Below are positions 44,210 to 57,780 of a DNA stretch of 64,000 bases, in pieces. A program made the translations under genes and the position numbers. Positions within the stretch are counted from its first letter, which is position 1, and each line of letters begins with the position of its first letter. Below the pieces are notes generated by a model. It worked only from the letters and a program-made list of their open reading frames with translations, was not told the origin of the DNA and ran no database searches. Source of the DNA: Ophioderma brevispina (lineage: Eukaryota; Echinodermata; Ophiuroidea; Amphilepidida; Ophiodermatidae); the NCBI GenBank assembly GCA_023653785.1, contig JAMKCH010007164.1, positions 1 to 64,000 of the forward strand, in the 5' to 3' direction.

Positions 44210-45096
44210 AGTGTGGGTTGCTGTGTATTCCCTTAGGATTTTCATGCTAAAATTGATTTTATTTATTGCTGTTTGGGTTTCAGTAGGGCCTCAACTGTCA
44301 TAAATGATTTGGGTGCAATTTCGGACTGATGCCCCCTCCTCAAGTGGGGAAATGTTAGTACAGGGAAAATTTACAATCAAGTCAACTTGTGTTTTAATGT
44401 ATACTAATGCGTTCCTCTCCTCATAAGGATTAAAATAAGTATATATTTGCCTAGGTTCCAACTTTAGTAGTTAAAGCGGTATAGCCCCATAATGGTTCAA
44501 AGTCACCCTGGGGTAATGCTTTCGCTTTTGTTGAAGTTGTGTCAAATGATTCCTTTGTGCATACTGACAGAAAATGCATTTTTAACTGTTTTGTTGATAT
44601 CACCATTGCGACAATCCAGGGAACTTCTGGTGACCCCCCTAGACCATGTAGAGCCTTGCTACATTTTGCTATGTAATTACCCAACCCAATGTCACACACT
44701 GTAAATAATCCATTGGTGGAATCCTGTGAGCAATACAAACAACTTATCACCATTTTCACCAAACTCTGAGCATTGGGTAATTTTTTACCTCATGATGACC
44801 TAGACCTATCGGGGCTATAGCGCTTAACTAAAGGTCTGAACCTAGGTCAATATACTTGTTTTAAATCCTATAGGAGACGACCATGTTAGTGTACATTAAA
44901 ACACATTGACTCGATTTTAAATTTTTCCCCTGTAGTAACTTTTCTCCCTTGAGGAAGGGGGCAACAGTCCGAAATTTACACCCCATCATATTCTCTGACT
45001 GCCGCCCTGTCCCTATTGAATGAAAAAAAAACACAAGAAAATCAACTTTAGGCGCAAATCCTACGGAACTGTTTCATTGACATACCATCCCACACT
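44210..45096. mobile_element. Full-length hairpin element family F4, copy 1
   Basis: The ends AGTGTGGGTTG and CCCACACT are flanked by ATTA (44,206-44,209; 45,097-45,100). The two halves are inverted copies: GCCTAGGTTCCAACTTTAGT, GGTATAGCCCCATAATGG and TTAGTACAGGGAAAATTTA in the left arm recur inverted in the right, with the centre near 44,640. Two more copies lie at 53,121-54,886. The frames here are incidental. Confidence 0.88.
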
Positions 45097-45352
45097 ATTA
45101 GCTTATAAATGAATGCCACTCAGCACCACTCCGACCCTTGAACTGCTGAAAACCATATAAATGGCGCGTGAACCCTGAACACCCCAACGGGCTTAAAATA
45201 ATAAATACGAAAAATGGACAAACAAACGCCTGAATTCATTTTTCCCCTGAAAGTGGCATCTCTGCAACAAATATGGGGCGTAAGAAGTTATAAGTCAAAG
45301 CGTATGTGAGAAATGAGCAGTGTTACCTTTGTTTACGGCACAGCTCACAGTC

Positions 45353-46317
45353 CTATAGAGGAGGAGGCAGAATATCATAGGGCCTTCAGTTAAGGATTTC
45401 GTTTACCTCCCACTACAGAAGGTTTGACACCTTTGGTAGTTCAGGTGTGGACCTTCTACATCAATGCTGGTATGTATACTCTCAAATTGTGGTATCACTT
45501 TTTTCAATAGGGGCCATTTAATTTTACACAGGGGTCAAACTTTTAAAATAGCCCAATCATGTTACATGCATGGCCATATATTGTCCATCAATCATAGGAT
45601 TCCAAAAATTATAGTTTGTACCACCTACTACCATTGTTTTGGAGTTAAAAAGTAAAATGGTAAAAAAGGTCATCTGATTTGTGTACAGGGGTCAAACATT
45701 AAAAGTTATCTGATTATATTTTAATACTTGCAAGTTATTGCTGAGTAAGAGGACTCCTAAAAGGTAATGTTTTGTATTATGTTAAATGCTTTCTTACGGA
45801 GATAAGGGTCAGAAGGTCAACACCATTGGGTATGTTGACCTATGACCTATTTTGTCCATAACATGGTAACTATGCATTTGCAGATGGTACAAACTATTCC
45901 TTATTTGACTCATTTTAAAAGCTAGATGAACCACTTCTATCATTTTCACACAAAATTGGAGCAACTTCCCATTTTGACCCCTGTACAAATAGAAATTGAA
46001 CCTTTTTACCATTTTAATCCATTTTTACCTATAACTCCAAACCATTGTCATAGATGGTACAAACCGATACATTTTTGGAATCCTTAATGACAGAACGGAC
46101 ACTATGGCACTCATTTCAACATGATTTGAGCATTTTAAAAGTTTGACCCCTGTGTAAACTTAAATGACCCCTATTGAAAAATTACACCACAATTTGAGAG
46201 TACTACCTATCTAGCGTTGATATAGAGGGTACATACAACTACCAAAGGTTGGTCAAACCTTTCTGTAGTTAAGGTAAACGATGATGTTTGACCTGGGTCC
46301 TATCTCCTCCACTATAG
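45353..46317. mobile_element. Foldback element F5 (CTATAGWGGAGGAG termini)
   Basis: The left arm includes CTACAGAAGGTTTGAC, TACTCTCAAATTGTGGT, CAGGGGTCAAACTTTTAAAA and GTAAAATGGTAAAAA; all recur inverted in the right arm. Arms are about 460 bp with the centre near 45,830. Confidence 0.85.
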
Positions 46318-46488
46318 CCTCCACAGCGGAAAAAAAACTATCCGTCTTCATGTGTCTTCCTGCTGAAGCAGGCGACACAAAAAGATGATCATTGGTTATA
46401 CATTGAAGTGACGGGGGGGTATCGGGTGCGTCATTTAATGTCAAGTGTGGTATCATCACAGGTCAATGATACCTACAGAGAGTATGTA

Positions 46489-46577
46489 AACACCCCCTCT
46501 CTCCCTCCTCCTCCTCCACCTCCACCACCACCACCACCACTAACCACCACCACCAACACCACCACCACCACCACCAA
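46489..46577. repeat. CCT/CCA trinucleotide microsatellite
   Basis: CTCCTCCTCC passing into a long run of CCA/CAC units. The Pro- and Thr-rich frame over it is an artefact. Confidence 0.92.
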
Positions 46578-47089
46578 AGAGGCAGGTCGAAATACGACAA
46601 CATGGCCATCTCAATTACTTATTACAAATTAAGTACAGAACATTACCATTTTAACCCAAAAATTGAAAATCGTCCTAGTTATATTGTTGTCTTACATAAC
46701 GCCCACTACTTCAATGTGAAAAAGTGGTCTATGGAGGGATTAAACAAAGAGTCCCTAATGTCGCTCAAGGAAAATCTGACGATCTCCACAAAAAGAAATA
46801 TGAGCTATCGTATTTTGCTTGTTAGATCTAAGGGCCAATTCCCCTTAACAGGGGTCCCTCCGTGATTTTTTTACAAGTGCATTTAAATGCAGTTAAGGGC
46901 CGTTTGGGATACATAAAATAAATAAGATCACCTAACCCTGTAAACCCTAAGATCTAGCTTATTTTCTTATTTCACTGTCCGGGCTTTTCTTATACTATAA
47001 ATTATATGTTTAAGTGTTTATCTCAAGATCTCGAAAATGAGTATGTTTTATAGGGAAAACATCACGCACCCTTCGTTATGTGATACGAG

Positions 47090-48290
47090 GCTTATCATTT
47101 AGTACATATAAATCGTGAATGCTGATGGTTAATATCCCAATTAATATTTTCCCGTATTACCAAAGTAATATTTGATTACTCACTGGATATGAGTCCGTAT
47201 TACGTGATGCTTACAACCAAGTATCAGTCCCTATTTTATCTTACTTTAAATCTATAGATGTATGCTCTGCGTGTGCATCTGTGGAAGATACTGCTGGTCT
47301 AGCCCCCTCTGAGAGTCATAATCCAATATGGCTTTTTTTATCATCAGCACATTTGTTTGACTGCTGTCTGGCAATCCACAAATATTTTCTGCTTGATACT
47401 TTCCCTATGTTCTTACAACTTTATATTGAACAAAAACATTTTTAATTTCCTGTGTGTTTTGGAGAACTAGGACCACTTGTGATGCCCTTCAAAGAGGTAA
47501 GTTGGGGCTTTCCCCCAGCAGAGTGCCATGTACTCTGCCGAATTCAACCCTCACTGACTCTGTGCACTCATGGCACTGCATAGGCAAGACTACTAAGGAA
47601 TCACTGTGCCCATGACATCTTGGTCTAGGACTGCCTTGTTGGGAATGTGGAAAACTTTATGCTGACATCATGACTGAGTTTAATCCTTCTGGCTGTGCGT
47701 TAGTCCAACGTGTTGATTTGTACATTGTAGGCCTACCATAGAAACAAAGGCCTAGACTAATGGGCCTACGAGCTGTGTGCAGCCTTTCTGGATTTCTGTA
47801 TGTAGCTGTGGCTAATCCCCTTTAAAATACAACTGAGTCTGCTATTAGGCTTACCATTCAATATCACTAACTGATAAACTCGTTCCGACCACCCCTGTTT
47901 GTTCTTAAGCAATACGGAAAATATCGATGGTTTTTTTTTCCAATATCACATTCGGCTATTGCCTCATGTGATATTGGAACAAACCATAGGCCTAATATTT
48001 TCCGTATTGCGTGCCAAACAGGGGATACTAACATTTCATTTAGTAGACCTGAATGGGTGAATCTGATTGATAATTTCCAATTAAATATTTTCCCCGTATT
48101 ACCAGAGTAATTTTTTCATTACTCACTGGCTATGAGCCCGAATTACGTAATGCTTACACCATGTATCAAGTCCCCCTACTTTACAAGCATTCAAATCTAT
48201 AGATGTAATGCGCTTGCACATCGTGGAGAGACTGTTTTTGGTCCAGCACCCCCTCTGAAGGTCCCCAAGCCAAATGTAAACTAAATTAGT
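47090..48290. repeat. Direct repeat pair about 250 bp, enclosing a palindrome
   Basis: About 47,090-47,340 and 48,030-48,290 share CCGTATTACCARAGTAAT, ATTACTCACTGG, AATCTATAGATGTA and AGCMCCCCTCTGA in the same order. Between them is the palindrome at 47,893-48,024. Confidence 0.78.
47893..48024. mobile_element. Palindromic element about 132 bp
   Basis: CCCCTGTTT, GCAATACGGAAAATAT and CCAATATCACAT pair with ATGTGATATTGG, ATATTTTCCGTATTGC (imperfect) and AAACAGGGG around a 14-base loop. Confidence 0.8.
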
Positions 48291-48835
48291 TTTTTGATTA
48301 TCCCTACTAACAATTTTGCCCATGATTTAACCAATTACATAAAATCCACAAACAGTAGTTGTTGTTTTTAATTTAAAATTACTTGTTTCTGGTGTATTTC
48401 TTATAGGGTGGTCATTATACCCCCTTAACGTATTTCAACGCCATATAATCATGTAAGCCATCAAGTGTGTAATACTTAAATACTAAATAAGCTAGATTCT
48501 TAGGTTACGACGAAAGTTAAGTTTGATTTTATTTGACTTCAATATGAATTATATAGTATTTTTCTTAATCCCTCATGGACAGCCTTGTTTCCATAGAAGC
48601 ATTGGGGTGTGGGAGACAACAAATAACTACACGATTTTCAATTGTTTAGTTAAAATGGTATATTTTGCAACCCAATTGGTCTAATTGAGATGGACCAGTA
48701 ATCCTATTTGCTACCCTGGTGGTGGGGGGGGGGGGCACGTCTATAACTCTGTGGATATCAACTGCATGTCATTGAACCCCATTTTTACATGTAACTAACA
48801 CCCATTGATCCCCTGTTCACTTCAATCTACAACCA

Positions 48836-48836
<1 letters not shown>

Positions 48837-48872
<36 letters not shown>
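48837..48872. repeat. Poly(A) run
   Basis: About 35 consecutive A. No attached retroelement body was recognised on either side. Confidence 0.9.
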
Positions 48873-48873
<1 letters not shown>

Positions 48874-49148
48874 AGTGACTCCTTTAGTTTTATCTATGAA
48901 AAATCCCAACTGAAAGCTATTTTTCATACCATTTGGTAGACAAATATAAGTCGTATTAAATGTCTCCATGGATTGCCACCCCAAAATACCTCTTGCCACC
49001 TCACCACACTAGTTTCCACAGATTTCATTATATTTTGCTCTGCAAACTGGAGAATGCACAGAATTTAGTGGCAATTAATTTTCCAAAATTGCCCACTATG
49101 ACTTCACAGAAATGTTATCTTTTTGAAAGTCAATTGTAAAATTATATA

Positions 49149-49672
49149 CCGTTGGCACAAAAAGTATCTCGGCATGTTTTTCGATCAGACTTGTGCCTAA
49201 GTCCGATAATTTTGAAAGATATACATGTTGTTGCCTAGGTCTTGCTCTTTCATTTAACACCTTGCTTGTAAAAAGGCGTTCAAAAATGGCTGAGATAGAA
49301 CGCATGAAAGACGTAAAACCCCAAAACCATAAGTTGCAGTTTTTGGAGAAAAGACCACAATCAATATCGCAATGAGGCTTTCTCGCTCATTCAGTCGGAA
49401 AGCCTCTTTGTGTAAAATCAATACACACGTATTATTGTGTTCTACCACACAGTGACCATTGAGAAATCCAAAACCTGTAACTTTTGGTTTGTGAGTTTTA
49501 CGTCTTTCAGGCGTTCTATCACAGCCATTTGTGTACGCTTAATACAAGTGAGGTGTTAAATAAAGGAGCAAGATCTAGGCAACAAAATGTATATTTCGAA
49601 AACTTTCAAAATTATCGGACTTTGGCACAATACTGATCGAAAAACATGCCGAGATACTTTTTGTGCCAACTG
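49149..49672. mobile_element. Tc1/mariner-like foldback MITE with TA duplication
   Basis: Termini C(C/A)GTTGGCACAAAAAGTATC are flanked by TA (49,147-49,148; 49,673-49,674). The arms continue as inverted copies through TCGGCATGTTTTTCGATCAG, GTCCGATAATTTTGAAAG and GGCAACA..., each about 200 bp, leaving a short central region near 49,360-49,440. TA flanks and CAGTTGGC-type ends suggest Tc1/mariner. Confidence 0.88.
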
Positions 49673-50607
49673 TATATCACAAAATTATTATGACATACAT
49701 CTACAAAGTGCGCACAACACATACACAATAATAAGATGAGTTTAACAAAACAATTGCAAACTAGGAATTGTCTGTTTTACCAAAATATTTTAAAATAAAC
49801 CAAATACTGTTGAAATATACTAATTGTTACTAGTATGCAAAATCTCAGATGCAAAATATTCTTGGGCCAATCAATTTTGAGTTTGCATGCTTTGCTTTCT
49901 TTTGCTATTGTTTTTTTAACTCCAGGTATACATAAGGTTTGATACAAAATTAAAGGCAAACGAGCACTTCAATCATTATCTTAAATGCTCCAGAAATCGC
50001 TTCAACATGATAAAAAAGTGGCCGCAAATGCAAAAATATTTTTAAAAAATGTCAGCATAAATTGTATCACTTTCTAAAAAGAAAGGCCTTTTATCTCTGG
50101 TCACATTAAAAAGTTTAAATGTACACATTTTATTTAACAAAAATGCTGTTTCAAAATGGCTAAGATCCAGATACAACTTTATTATACAGCTCCAATTATT
50201 CTAAACATCTATATCATGAATGTAATTTGAATTTACTTGGGAACAAATTGACATTTGACCCCTAAAACTAGAAGTGGCCTTGTGAAACCGAAAGTGTCCT
50301 TGTGCAGTAGATTGACCTCCCGTAATGATATGCTTTGTTCTAGTGCCATATTGTTCGTTATAAATTGTTTAACCATCCGTTCTTATTTGTTCTTTGCTTG
50401 TTGATGGTTGTTTGTTGCTGTTTGGGGGTTGGGTACAGAGATATGATGCCATCGATGATGAAACGAGTATAGATACATTAAAACCATTGCGCATTTACAT
50501 ATTAAGACTATATTATTATTTACCTAGGATCGGTGGTTATAGCAGTTAGATTCTCTCCTGTAAAGTACCGTTACTTTAACATAAAAGATGGAAAGTCAAC
50601 AAGAACT

Positions 50608-51330
50608 GTGAAACCATAGCATCAGCCATCGATTAACCTTCGTTATTATCGAAGCATAATAAGAAATTGTCCTCACTATACTCGATTCATCTGATATGTA
50701 ACCCCGTACAATTCTTGCGGAGGTGAAAAATTCAATGAGGCGCAGGGACTTCTGTTAATCATGTTATTTGTGAGGAATGTTAAAGGCTTGAAATACACTA
50801 TTGTGCGTTTCCATACATGAATGAAATTGTATTTAGTGGCAGGTGAGTGAGTTTATATGACCGGAGTGTCCTCCAAGATATCCGGTGTGGCACGTGCATT
50901 TGAATTCTTTCATCTTCCCTCTCCGACGTAATTGAATAGGTCCAATACTCCAGGGGGACGAACGTATCAACGCGAATCGACTATAGTACACAATAGTAAA
51001 TTGCTAACTCAATAATATAAATTTGGTTGACCTCGCTTCCATGGTTAATCACTGCTGACCTCTCTTCTATGGTGAATATAATCACATGTCCTCATCATTA
51101 ACATCGTAACTGGTTTAAACTTTGCATCATCTACATTGAAACCATAGTGCATGGCGTCGATTAACCTTCGTTAGTGATTAATCATGAATATATATTCAAA
51201 ATATAATAAGAACCTCACCTCACTAGTAAATAATGCAAGTAAATTGGTTAACTCAATTATATAAATTTTGTTGACCTCGCTTCTATGGTTAATATAATCA
51301 CTGTTGACCTCGCTTTAATGATGATTACTA
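50608..51330. repeat. Direct repeats
   Basis: A GAAACCATAG...ATTAACCTTCGTTA string occurs at 50,608-50,645 and 51,139-51,173. A longer segment (AGTAAATTG to CTGTTGACCTC) occurs at 50,994-51,090 and 51,234-51,330. Confidence 0.75.
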
Positions 51331-53120
51331 AAACTTGAAATCATACCCATGGAGTCTATAATAATGGGAGAGGAAACTCATCCCGTCTGGGCGTGGCCTT
51401 GGTCCGGCTATCCCACAAAGTTGAAGGCAGTATTTAAATGTTGGTGGACTTGATGAGGGCCTGATAAGAGTGATCCAAATTGTAACATTTACATGTTCAA
51501 TGACGCTATTAAAGAAGATAAAATCTATTCGAAGATAGTAAGCTATGTTTATCTGGTATTGTTTTCTCTTCATTTTTCCTATTTTTAAAATGAAGAAATC
51601 GCAATTGGTTGGATATGACTTTCCGTATTTGTTACAATCACAAGCAACCTTTTAGGACTTTCACTAGTCTACCTACCTCATTATCATAACCATGCTATCC
51701 CCACACTGTGAGGGGCGCTATAACAGCGGTTCCCTGTCTTTGTACGTGCTAAATATAGAAGTTTCACAGGCCTGTCCATAGAGGTGGCCTGTCTTACCTC
51801 TTTACCACTTCATCATAAACATCGTAACGGGTTTCACTTCTGATCAGTATATCAACATGGCATTTGACATCACATGCTATTATATCAAGTTCTACATACA
51901 TCTTGTAAAAAAAAAACAAATTCCACCATGACACAAATGCAACAAGCTGAGCAAGAATTCGAGGAAGGAGTAGAAATCAACCCTTTGCCCACCTTGGATG
52001 CGGGTTTTGATCTTGGATGCGAGTTTTGATGAACCAAACTTACAAATACCATCCACGTACAACGTCGTCTCTTCAATCATGGCAGCCACATGGTATGAGT
52101 GTGAAGAGTGTTGGTCTCTATTACCCTACCCAAAATGCTACTATCTGTGTCCTGAGAACGGCTCGCGGCAGATGAGGAGTTTGATGAGACAGAAGGTTTC
52201 ATTCTCAAACATAATGACTATAGAAGGACTCTCCGGTTGGAAAAGGTAAATCGAGACGGGTATTCTATGATCTTGTCGTGATATGTTATCTTCAGTTAAT
52301 TCATTGGAATTAGCATATATCTTCACGGAGGTTGATACTCAACGGATGTTTTTTAAATAGCATTTTCATTCGAGATGTAGATTGTGGCAACAATAGTTGG
52401 CAGCAAAATGGTAAATCGCCACCTCTTGGTAGTAAGCATTGACAGTCAGTGACAGTAACGGGGAACCGGTGTAATTTGAAAGTTATAAATAAACAAAAAT
52501 GTCTTACTGGTCTATCACGGACATGCTTGCTTGAATTTGAATGCGTTGCAATCTGCGTGGATGATTGCGGGTTAGAAATTTGTACGCGAGAGATTTGCGC
52601 TTTATTTTGATTTTGAAATTCATTGAAAATTTTTAAATTATTAGATATATAATTGAGTAATTGAATTTAATCGAACTGGAATCAACAATGATGGACGATT
52701 ACTTTTAATTATGGCGAAATTCATGCATGTGAATCGTGGAACATAAAGGACAACCTAATATACTGTGTGTGAACTGAGTCTCTTCAAGTCTCCTTACTTT
52801 CTTGGCAGGAAAAATCTATATTTTGAGGCTAGGATCCTTTAATAACAAGAAACTAACTTCATGGTAAACTCCAGAACTGATCCTGAAGATTTTTATCGAG
52901 ATGTAAATGACAGAAAATGGAAACGTCCTAATCCAACACACCAGGCATTTTAAGGACTACATATTTCTAAAAAGAGATAACAACCACATAGTTGCAATAA
53001 AGCGCATTGAAACATTTCCCAAAATACGAAATGTCTTAATTATGCTTCAATGATAGTTTACATGTAGACCATGGAAACCGAATAAGATATTATTTACACA
53101 TAAAAATCACATACCAAAAT
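51331..53120. other. No recognised gene
   Basis: A plus frame at 51,998-52,249 (83 codons) has CEECWSLLPYPKCYYLC near its middle and ends beside AAAG|GTAAAT, which could be a splice donor. I do not recognise it, and there is no second line of support. Confidence 0.4.
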
Positions 53121-53999
53121 AGTGTGGGTTGGTATGTCAATGAAGCAGTTCCCGTAGGATTTTGGTGCTAAAGTTATTTTCTTGCTGTTTTTCATTCATA
53201 GGGACCAGACAGTCAGAAAATGATGGGGTGCAATTTTCGGACTGCTTCCCTTCCTCAAGGGGGAGGAATGTTACTACAGGGAAAAAAATTAAAATCGAGT
53301 CAATTGTTTTGTTTTAATGTCATTAACATGTTCGTCTCCTTATAAGGATTAGAAAAAGTATATTGCCTAGGTTCCGACCTTTAGGGAAAGGGCTATAGCC
53401 CCATAATGGTCAAGGTCATCCTGGGTAAAAATTTACCCAAATGCTCAGAGTTTGTTGAAACTGGTGATTGATAAGTTGTTGATGGTCTCACAGGACCAAA
53501 AATGTATTATTTTACAGTGGTGTGGACATTGGTTGGCTCATTACATAGCAAAATGTCGCAAGGATCTACAAGGTCTATGGGGGCACCAGAATTTTCCCTG
53601 GATGGCGCAATGGTGATATCAAAAGATTCATAAAATGCATTTTGTTTTCAGTTATGACACAAGGAATTATTTGACACACTTTCAACACATCGGAGATTTA
53701 TCCCCAGAGGGTGACCTTGAAACCATTATGGGGGCTTACGCTTTAACTAAAGTTTGAAACCTAGGCAAATGATATACTTTTTCTAATCCCTTATGAGGAG
53801 ACGAACGCGTTAGTGTACATTAAAAACACAATTTGACCGATTTTAAATTTTCCTGTACTAACATTTGTCCCCTTGAAGGGGGCATCACGTACGACAATTT
53901 GCACCCCATTTTTTGACAGTGTAGGTCCTATTGAACAACAAACAGCAACAAATCAATTTTAGCTGGAAAATCCTACGGGAATACACACCAACCCACACT
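53121..53999. mobile_element. Hairpin element family F4, copy 2
   Basis: AGTGTGGGTTGGTATGTC at the left and ACCAACCCACACT at the right. Left- and right-arm landmarks are those of copy 1 at 44,210. It is 879 bp and directly abuts copy 3. Confidence 0.9.
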
Positions 54000-54886
54000 A
54001 GTGTGGGTTGGTATGTCAATGAATGATGAAATCAGTTCCCGTAGGATTTTGGTGCCTAAAAGTTGATTTTTGCTGTTTTTTCTTCAATAGGACCGACGTC
54101 AGACAATGATGGGGTGCAAATTTTCGGACTGCTCTCCCCCCTCCTTCAAGGGAATATGTTACTACAGGAAAAATTTAAAATCGCGTCAAATTGTGTTTAT
54201 GTACATTAACGAGTTCGTCTCCTTATAAGGATTAGAAAAAGTATATATTTGCCGAGGTTCAGACCTTTAGTTAACGCGCTATAGTCACAAAATAGGTTCA
54301 ATGTCATCATGGGGTAAAATTTCCCCAATGCTCAGATTTTGTTGAAAATGGTGAAAAAAAGTTGTTAGTATTGTCCACAGGATCCAAAAATTTAATTATT
54401 TGCAGGGTGTGACATTTGGTTGGCGAATTCATAGCAAAATGTCGCAAGGGTATACATGGGTTTGGGGGTCACCAGGAAAATTTCCCTGGATGAAGCATGG
54501 TGATATCAGAAAATCAATAACATGCATTTTGTGTTTCAGTATGACAACAAGGAATCATTGACACCACTTTCAAAAATCGAAGCATTTACCCCCATGGTGA
54601 CTTGACCCATGACGGGGCTATACCGCTTTAACGAAAAGGTTGGAAACGCAGTTAAATATATATTTTTTGTACCCTTATGCTTTGGAGACGACCGCGTTAG
54701 TGTACATTAAAAACAATTTGACTCGATTTTAAATTTTCCCTGTACTAATTTCCCCCCTTGAAGAGGGAGTCATCAGTCGAAAATTGGCACCCCCATCATT
54801 TCGACAGTTTAGGTCCTATGAAACCCAAACAGCAACAAAATCAATTTAGCATGAAAATCCAACGAGAATACACACCAACCCACACT
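54000..54886. mobile_element. Hairpin element family F4, copy 3
   Basis: It begins at the A of AGTGTGGG at 54,000, immediately after the CCCACACT of copy 2, and runs to CCCACACT at 54,886 (887 bp). It has many single-base indels relative to copy 2. Confidence 0.9.
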
Positions 54887-55179
54887 ATAGCCTCCTTTTG
54901 CTCCTCTGGGAATCTATAAATCAATTGATCCTGGTACTGATACCAAATCTACCATTCTGTTGAGATTCAATTTAAATATGACCAAGCGTTTTCAGTGAGA
55001 ACACGTTAATCTTTCATCACAGCTAGATTCCCAATATCCAAAATACAGTATTGACAGGCATATCCTCGACATTAATAAATATAGCCTAACACTGCATGGT
55101 CAATTGGATCATTAAAGCCACTATCAGCAACTCTTCAAATGTAAACAAATCAGAGATGACCAGTGTTTTAGATATAATC

Positions 55180-57780
55180 TATACTACTAAACAATGAGAT
55201 CTGTCTGTCCAAGTCGGTCCGGGTATGAGTTCGTTATGCTTGCATGGGCTGAATCTTGGCATGGACGATATGGAGGGGACCATCCGTCTTGTCTTGGTCT
55301 TGTCTTCTGCCATACAGTTCAACACCCATAGTGGGGAAAGACGAACCGGTAGTGTGTGTGCGCACTGATGTTATTTACTGCAAATTACTTGATAGTGATT
55401 TTTGAATACTTTAGGATTTCTATGGTAACGATGGATTCTGTCAGGTTGTTCCACTCTTTGAGGTTCTGGGGATAAAAGGAAATTACTTGAAGCAGTATTT
55501 CGATGTATGGATTCAAGTAAGCCTGGCTTGTGTGATCTTCTTGTAAATCGCTGGACCAGGCGTAGCAGTGTTCGGATGGGAATGGAAAGGTAACCCTGAT
55601 GTGACTAAGTTCTGGGAGATGGAAAGTCTTGCAACCTTGCACCTTGGGCAGTGTCGGCCAGTTTGAGTCCTTGAGATGTCCGTTACACTGGCTCTTCGGT
55701 CATAGTTATTCTTGACAAAGCGGATGGCTCCCTTTGAACGGCTTCAAGTGGTATAAACCATCAGTTTCGCGGTGGTGTAGGGGGTCCCACACCGCCGAAC
55801 TATATTCTAAAGAGGGTCTCACCAGAGAGCGGTAAGCAAGGTCTTTTATGTTCTCTGAGCATGAGGTGTAGTTCCTTTTCTATAAACCATGATCTAATTC
55901 CCTTTGCTGCAAGTTATTGATGTGTTTTTGTTCCTTTAGATCATTTCTAGATCCTAAGTAGAATGAGAATTTTGTTTCTTGAAAGGATATGTTTGCCAGT
56001 GAAATAGTTTTTTTCTTGGGTATTTGTGTTAGTGGAAATTTGTAGACACAAAGCACTTTTTCCGGGTTAAACTAACTTCTCTGCATTTGTGTTCCCACTC
56101 CGTAAGCCGGTCAAGGTCCGCTTGTAACTCGTCAGCGTCAGTGTCGTTTGTAATAGTAGTCCTGTAGATTACACGTCGTCGGCCGAAAAGTCTTAACCGT
56201 GGAGTGATATTGTCAGGTAAGGTCGATTGATAACAAGTAAAAAGCCACTGACCGAGTACTGCTGCCCTGCGGAACCGCCTGATTGGACCCGTACCCAGTC
56301 GATGACCACCTCCAACAACAACCCGCTGCTGTCTATGCATTAGTTACAGTGTGGAGACTTCCAGTCAATTAAAAGGTCCTCTAATACCGTAGTGGTCAAG
56401 CTTCAGCATAAGCCTTTTGGTGTGGGCACCACATCAAGGCCTTGCTTGAGTCCAATGATGATTCCGGTCGGTCTGTCGTTTTTTGTCGAGAGACATAGCG
56501 AAGCCATGTGGTCGTCACGTATGAGTGGGACACGCCGAAACGAACGTTACGGGCGACAGCAGTGTTTGTTGGTCGGGATCGAAATATTGTGAATGGTCAA
56601 GATGGCCGCATGATATTTGAAATGCATAATGTTCCATAACCTTGGCAACATATAGACGGTAAGGGAAACCGGTCTATAGTTGCAGGTTTTCGTCGCGTCG
56701 TGCGTCACCTTTCGTAAGATTGGAGATATTTTTGTCACATCTCAATCATCAGGCAGATTGCCTATTTCAAGAGAACATCTAAAGATGGTGGTAAGTGCCG
56801 GTGCGATTTCAGCCGCCCCCATCTTCAGAATACGAGAGGGTAAGTCGTCAGGTCCAGTCGCTTTGTTCACGTCAAGGTCCGTCACTCGCTTTTCCATGCC
56901 GTCGGTCGAAATGTCAATGTCGGCCCATAGGAGGGAAAACAAGTGGAATCAATGTTTTGGAAAGTTTGTTGTATCCTCCTGTGTGAATACGGACTCAAAT
57001 TGGACAATTCAATACTACCTGTGCTTTCTTTTGATGTCGGTAACAAACGACCTTGGGTGTGGGTTAGTGTTGATATAACAAAGATGTCTCTATTAAGACT
57101 TTTAAATCCAGTGACGCAAATTTTTTGTTGTTGGAATCTGCACAAAAACTCTCTGATTATATTTATCATGTAATTACTATTACTCCTTGTCATCCGATTA
57201 ACATGTTTTTCTAGATGATGGAGAAAACCTCCCAATCTTCGGTGGTATCCGTAGCTTTTGCTCTATTAAAGAGGCGTTTGTTTATGTCTATGGGCACCGT
57301 AATTTGTGGTTTGACCCAAGGGCATTTTTCCCACCTGAGGCAACACGTGATGGGATGTTTTTATCCATCGTCTTGTGGATTCTGTTCTTAAAATCCATCC
57401 ACAACTCATTATGGGTTGTTATGTCGCCGCAATCTCTTTGAAATCTAAGCTAATCCAGACAAGTCTTCTTTTATCCTTAGCCCAATTGGCCCTGTGCCCT
57501 GTGAATAAAAATATTTCCTGGGCTTGCTCTTAACAGATCTGGGCTTGGTATTAATGTAATCACAGGAATAGCCATTGTGGTCGCCCGCCATAACCGTACA
57601 AACACAAGCTTTTTCAACAAGTGATGGAGTTTGGGTAAAATAAGTCCAAATGTTTTATCCCCTCTAGTAGGAATATCTACCACTTGGGCAAGTCCGAAAT
57701 CATTCTGACCTTTGTATGAAGGGTTTGGGGAGTGACTCAAAAGGTAAAAGGGCACTAAAGTCATTTGCGTAGATATGACC
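55180..57780 (-). mobile_element. CR1/Jockey-group LINE on the minus strand, decayed ORF2
   Basis: Read from high to low coordinates: the end of an endonuclease domain with LAQVVDIPTRGDKT (about 57,690) and HNGY in another frame, then NKATGPDDLPSRILKMGA (about 56,865-56,815), TKTCNYRPVSLT (about 56,690-56,655), a palm with LGPLLFTCY-like remnants and LPDNITPRLRLF (about 56,225-56,187). The active-site box GCCGACGAC at 56,175-56,183 is out of the main frame because of one added and one lost base. A C-terminal block with LKEWNNL (about 55,475-55,455) ends the protein near 55,385. Frames break repeatedly, so it is inactive. Target duplications were not found. Confidence 0.82.

Noticed and set aside
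46408..46632. Pro/Thr-rich open frame
   Set aside because: Produced by the CCT/CCA microsatellite.
51998..52249. 83-codon Cys-containing frame next to a GTAAAT donor-like site
   Set aside because: No partner exon or known family; kept only as a note.
56882..57235. 117-codon minus frame as a host gene
   Set aside because: It overlaps the linker region of the decayed minus-strand LINE and lacks its own features.
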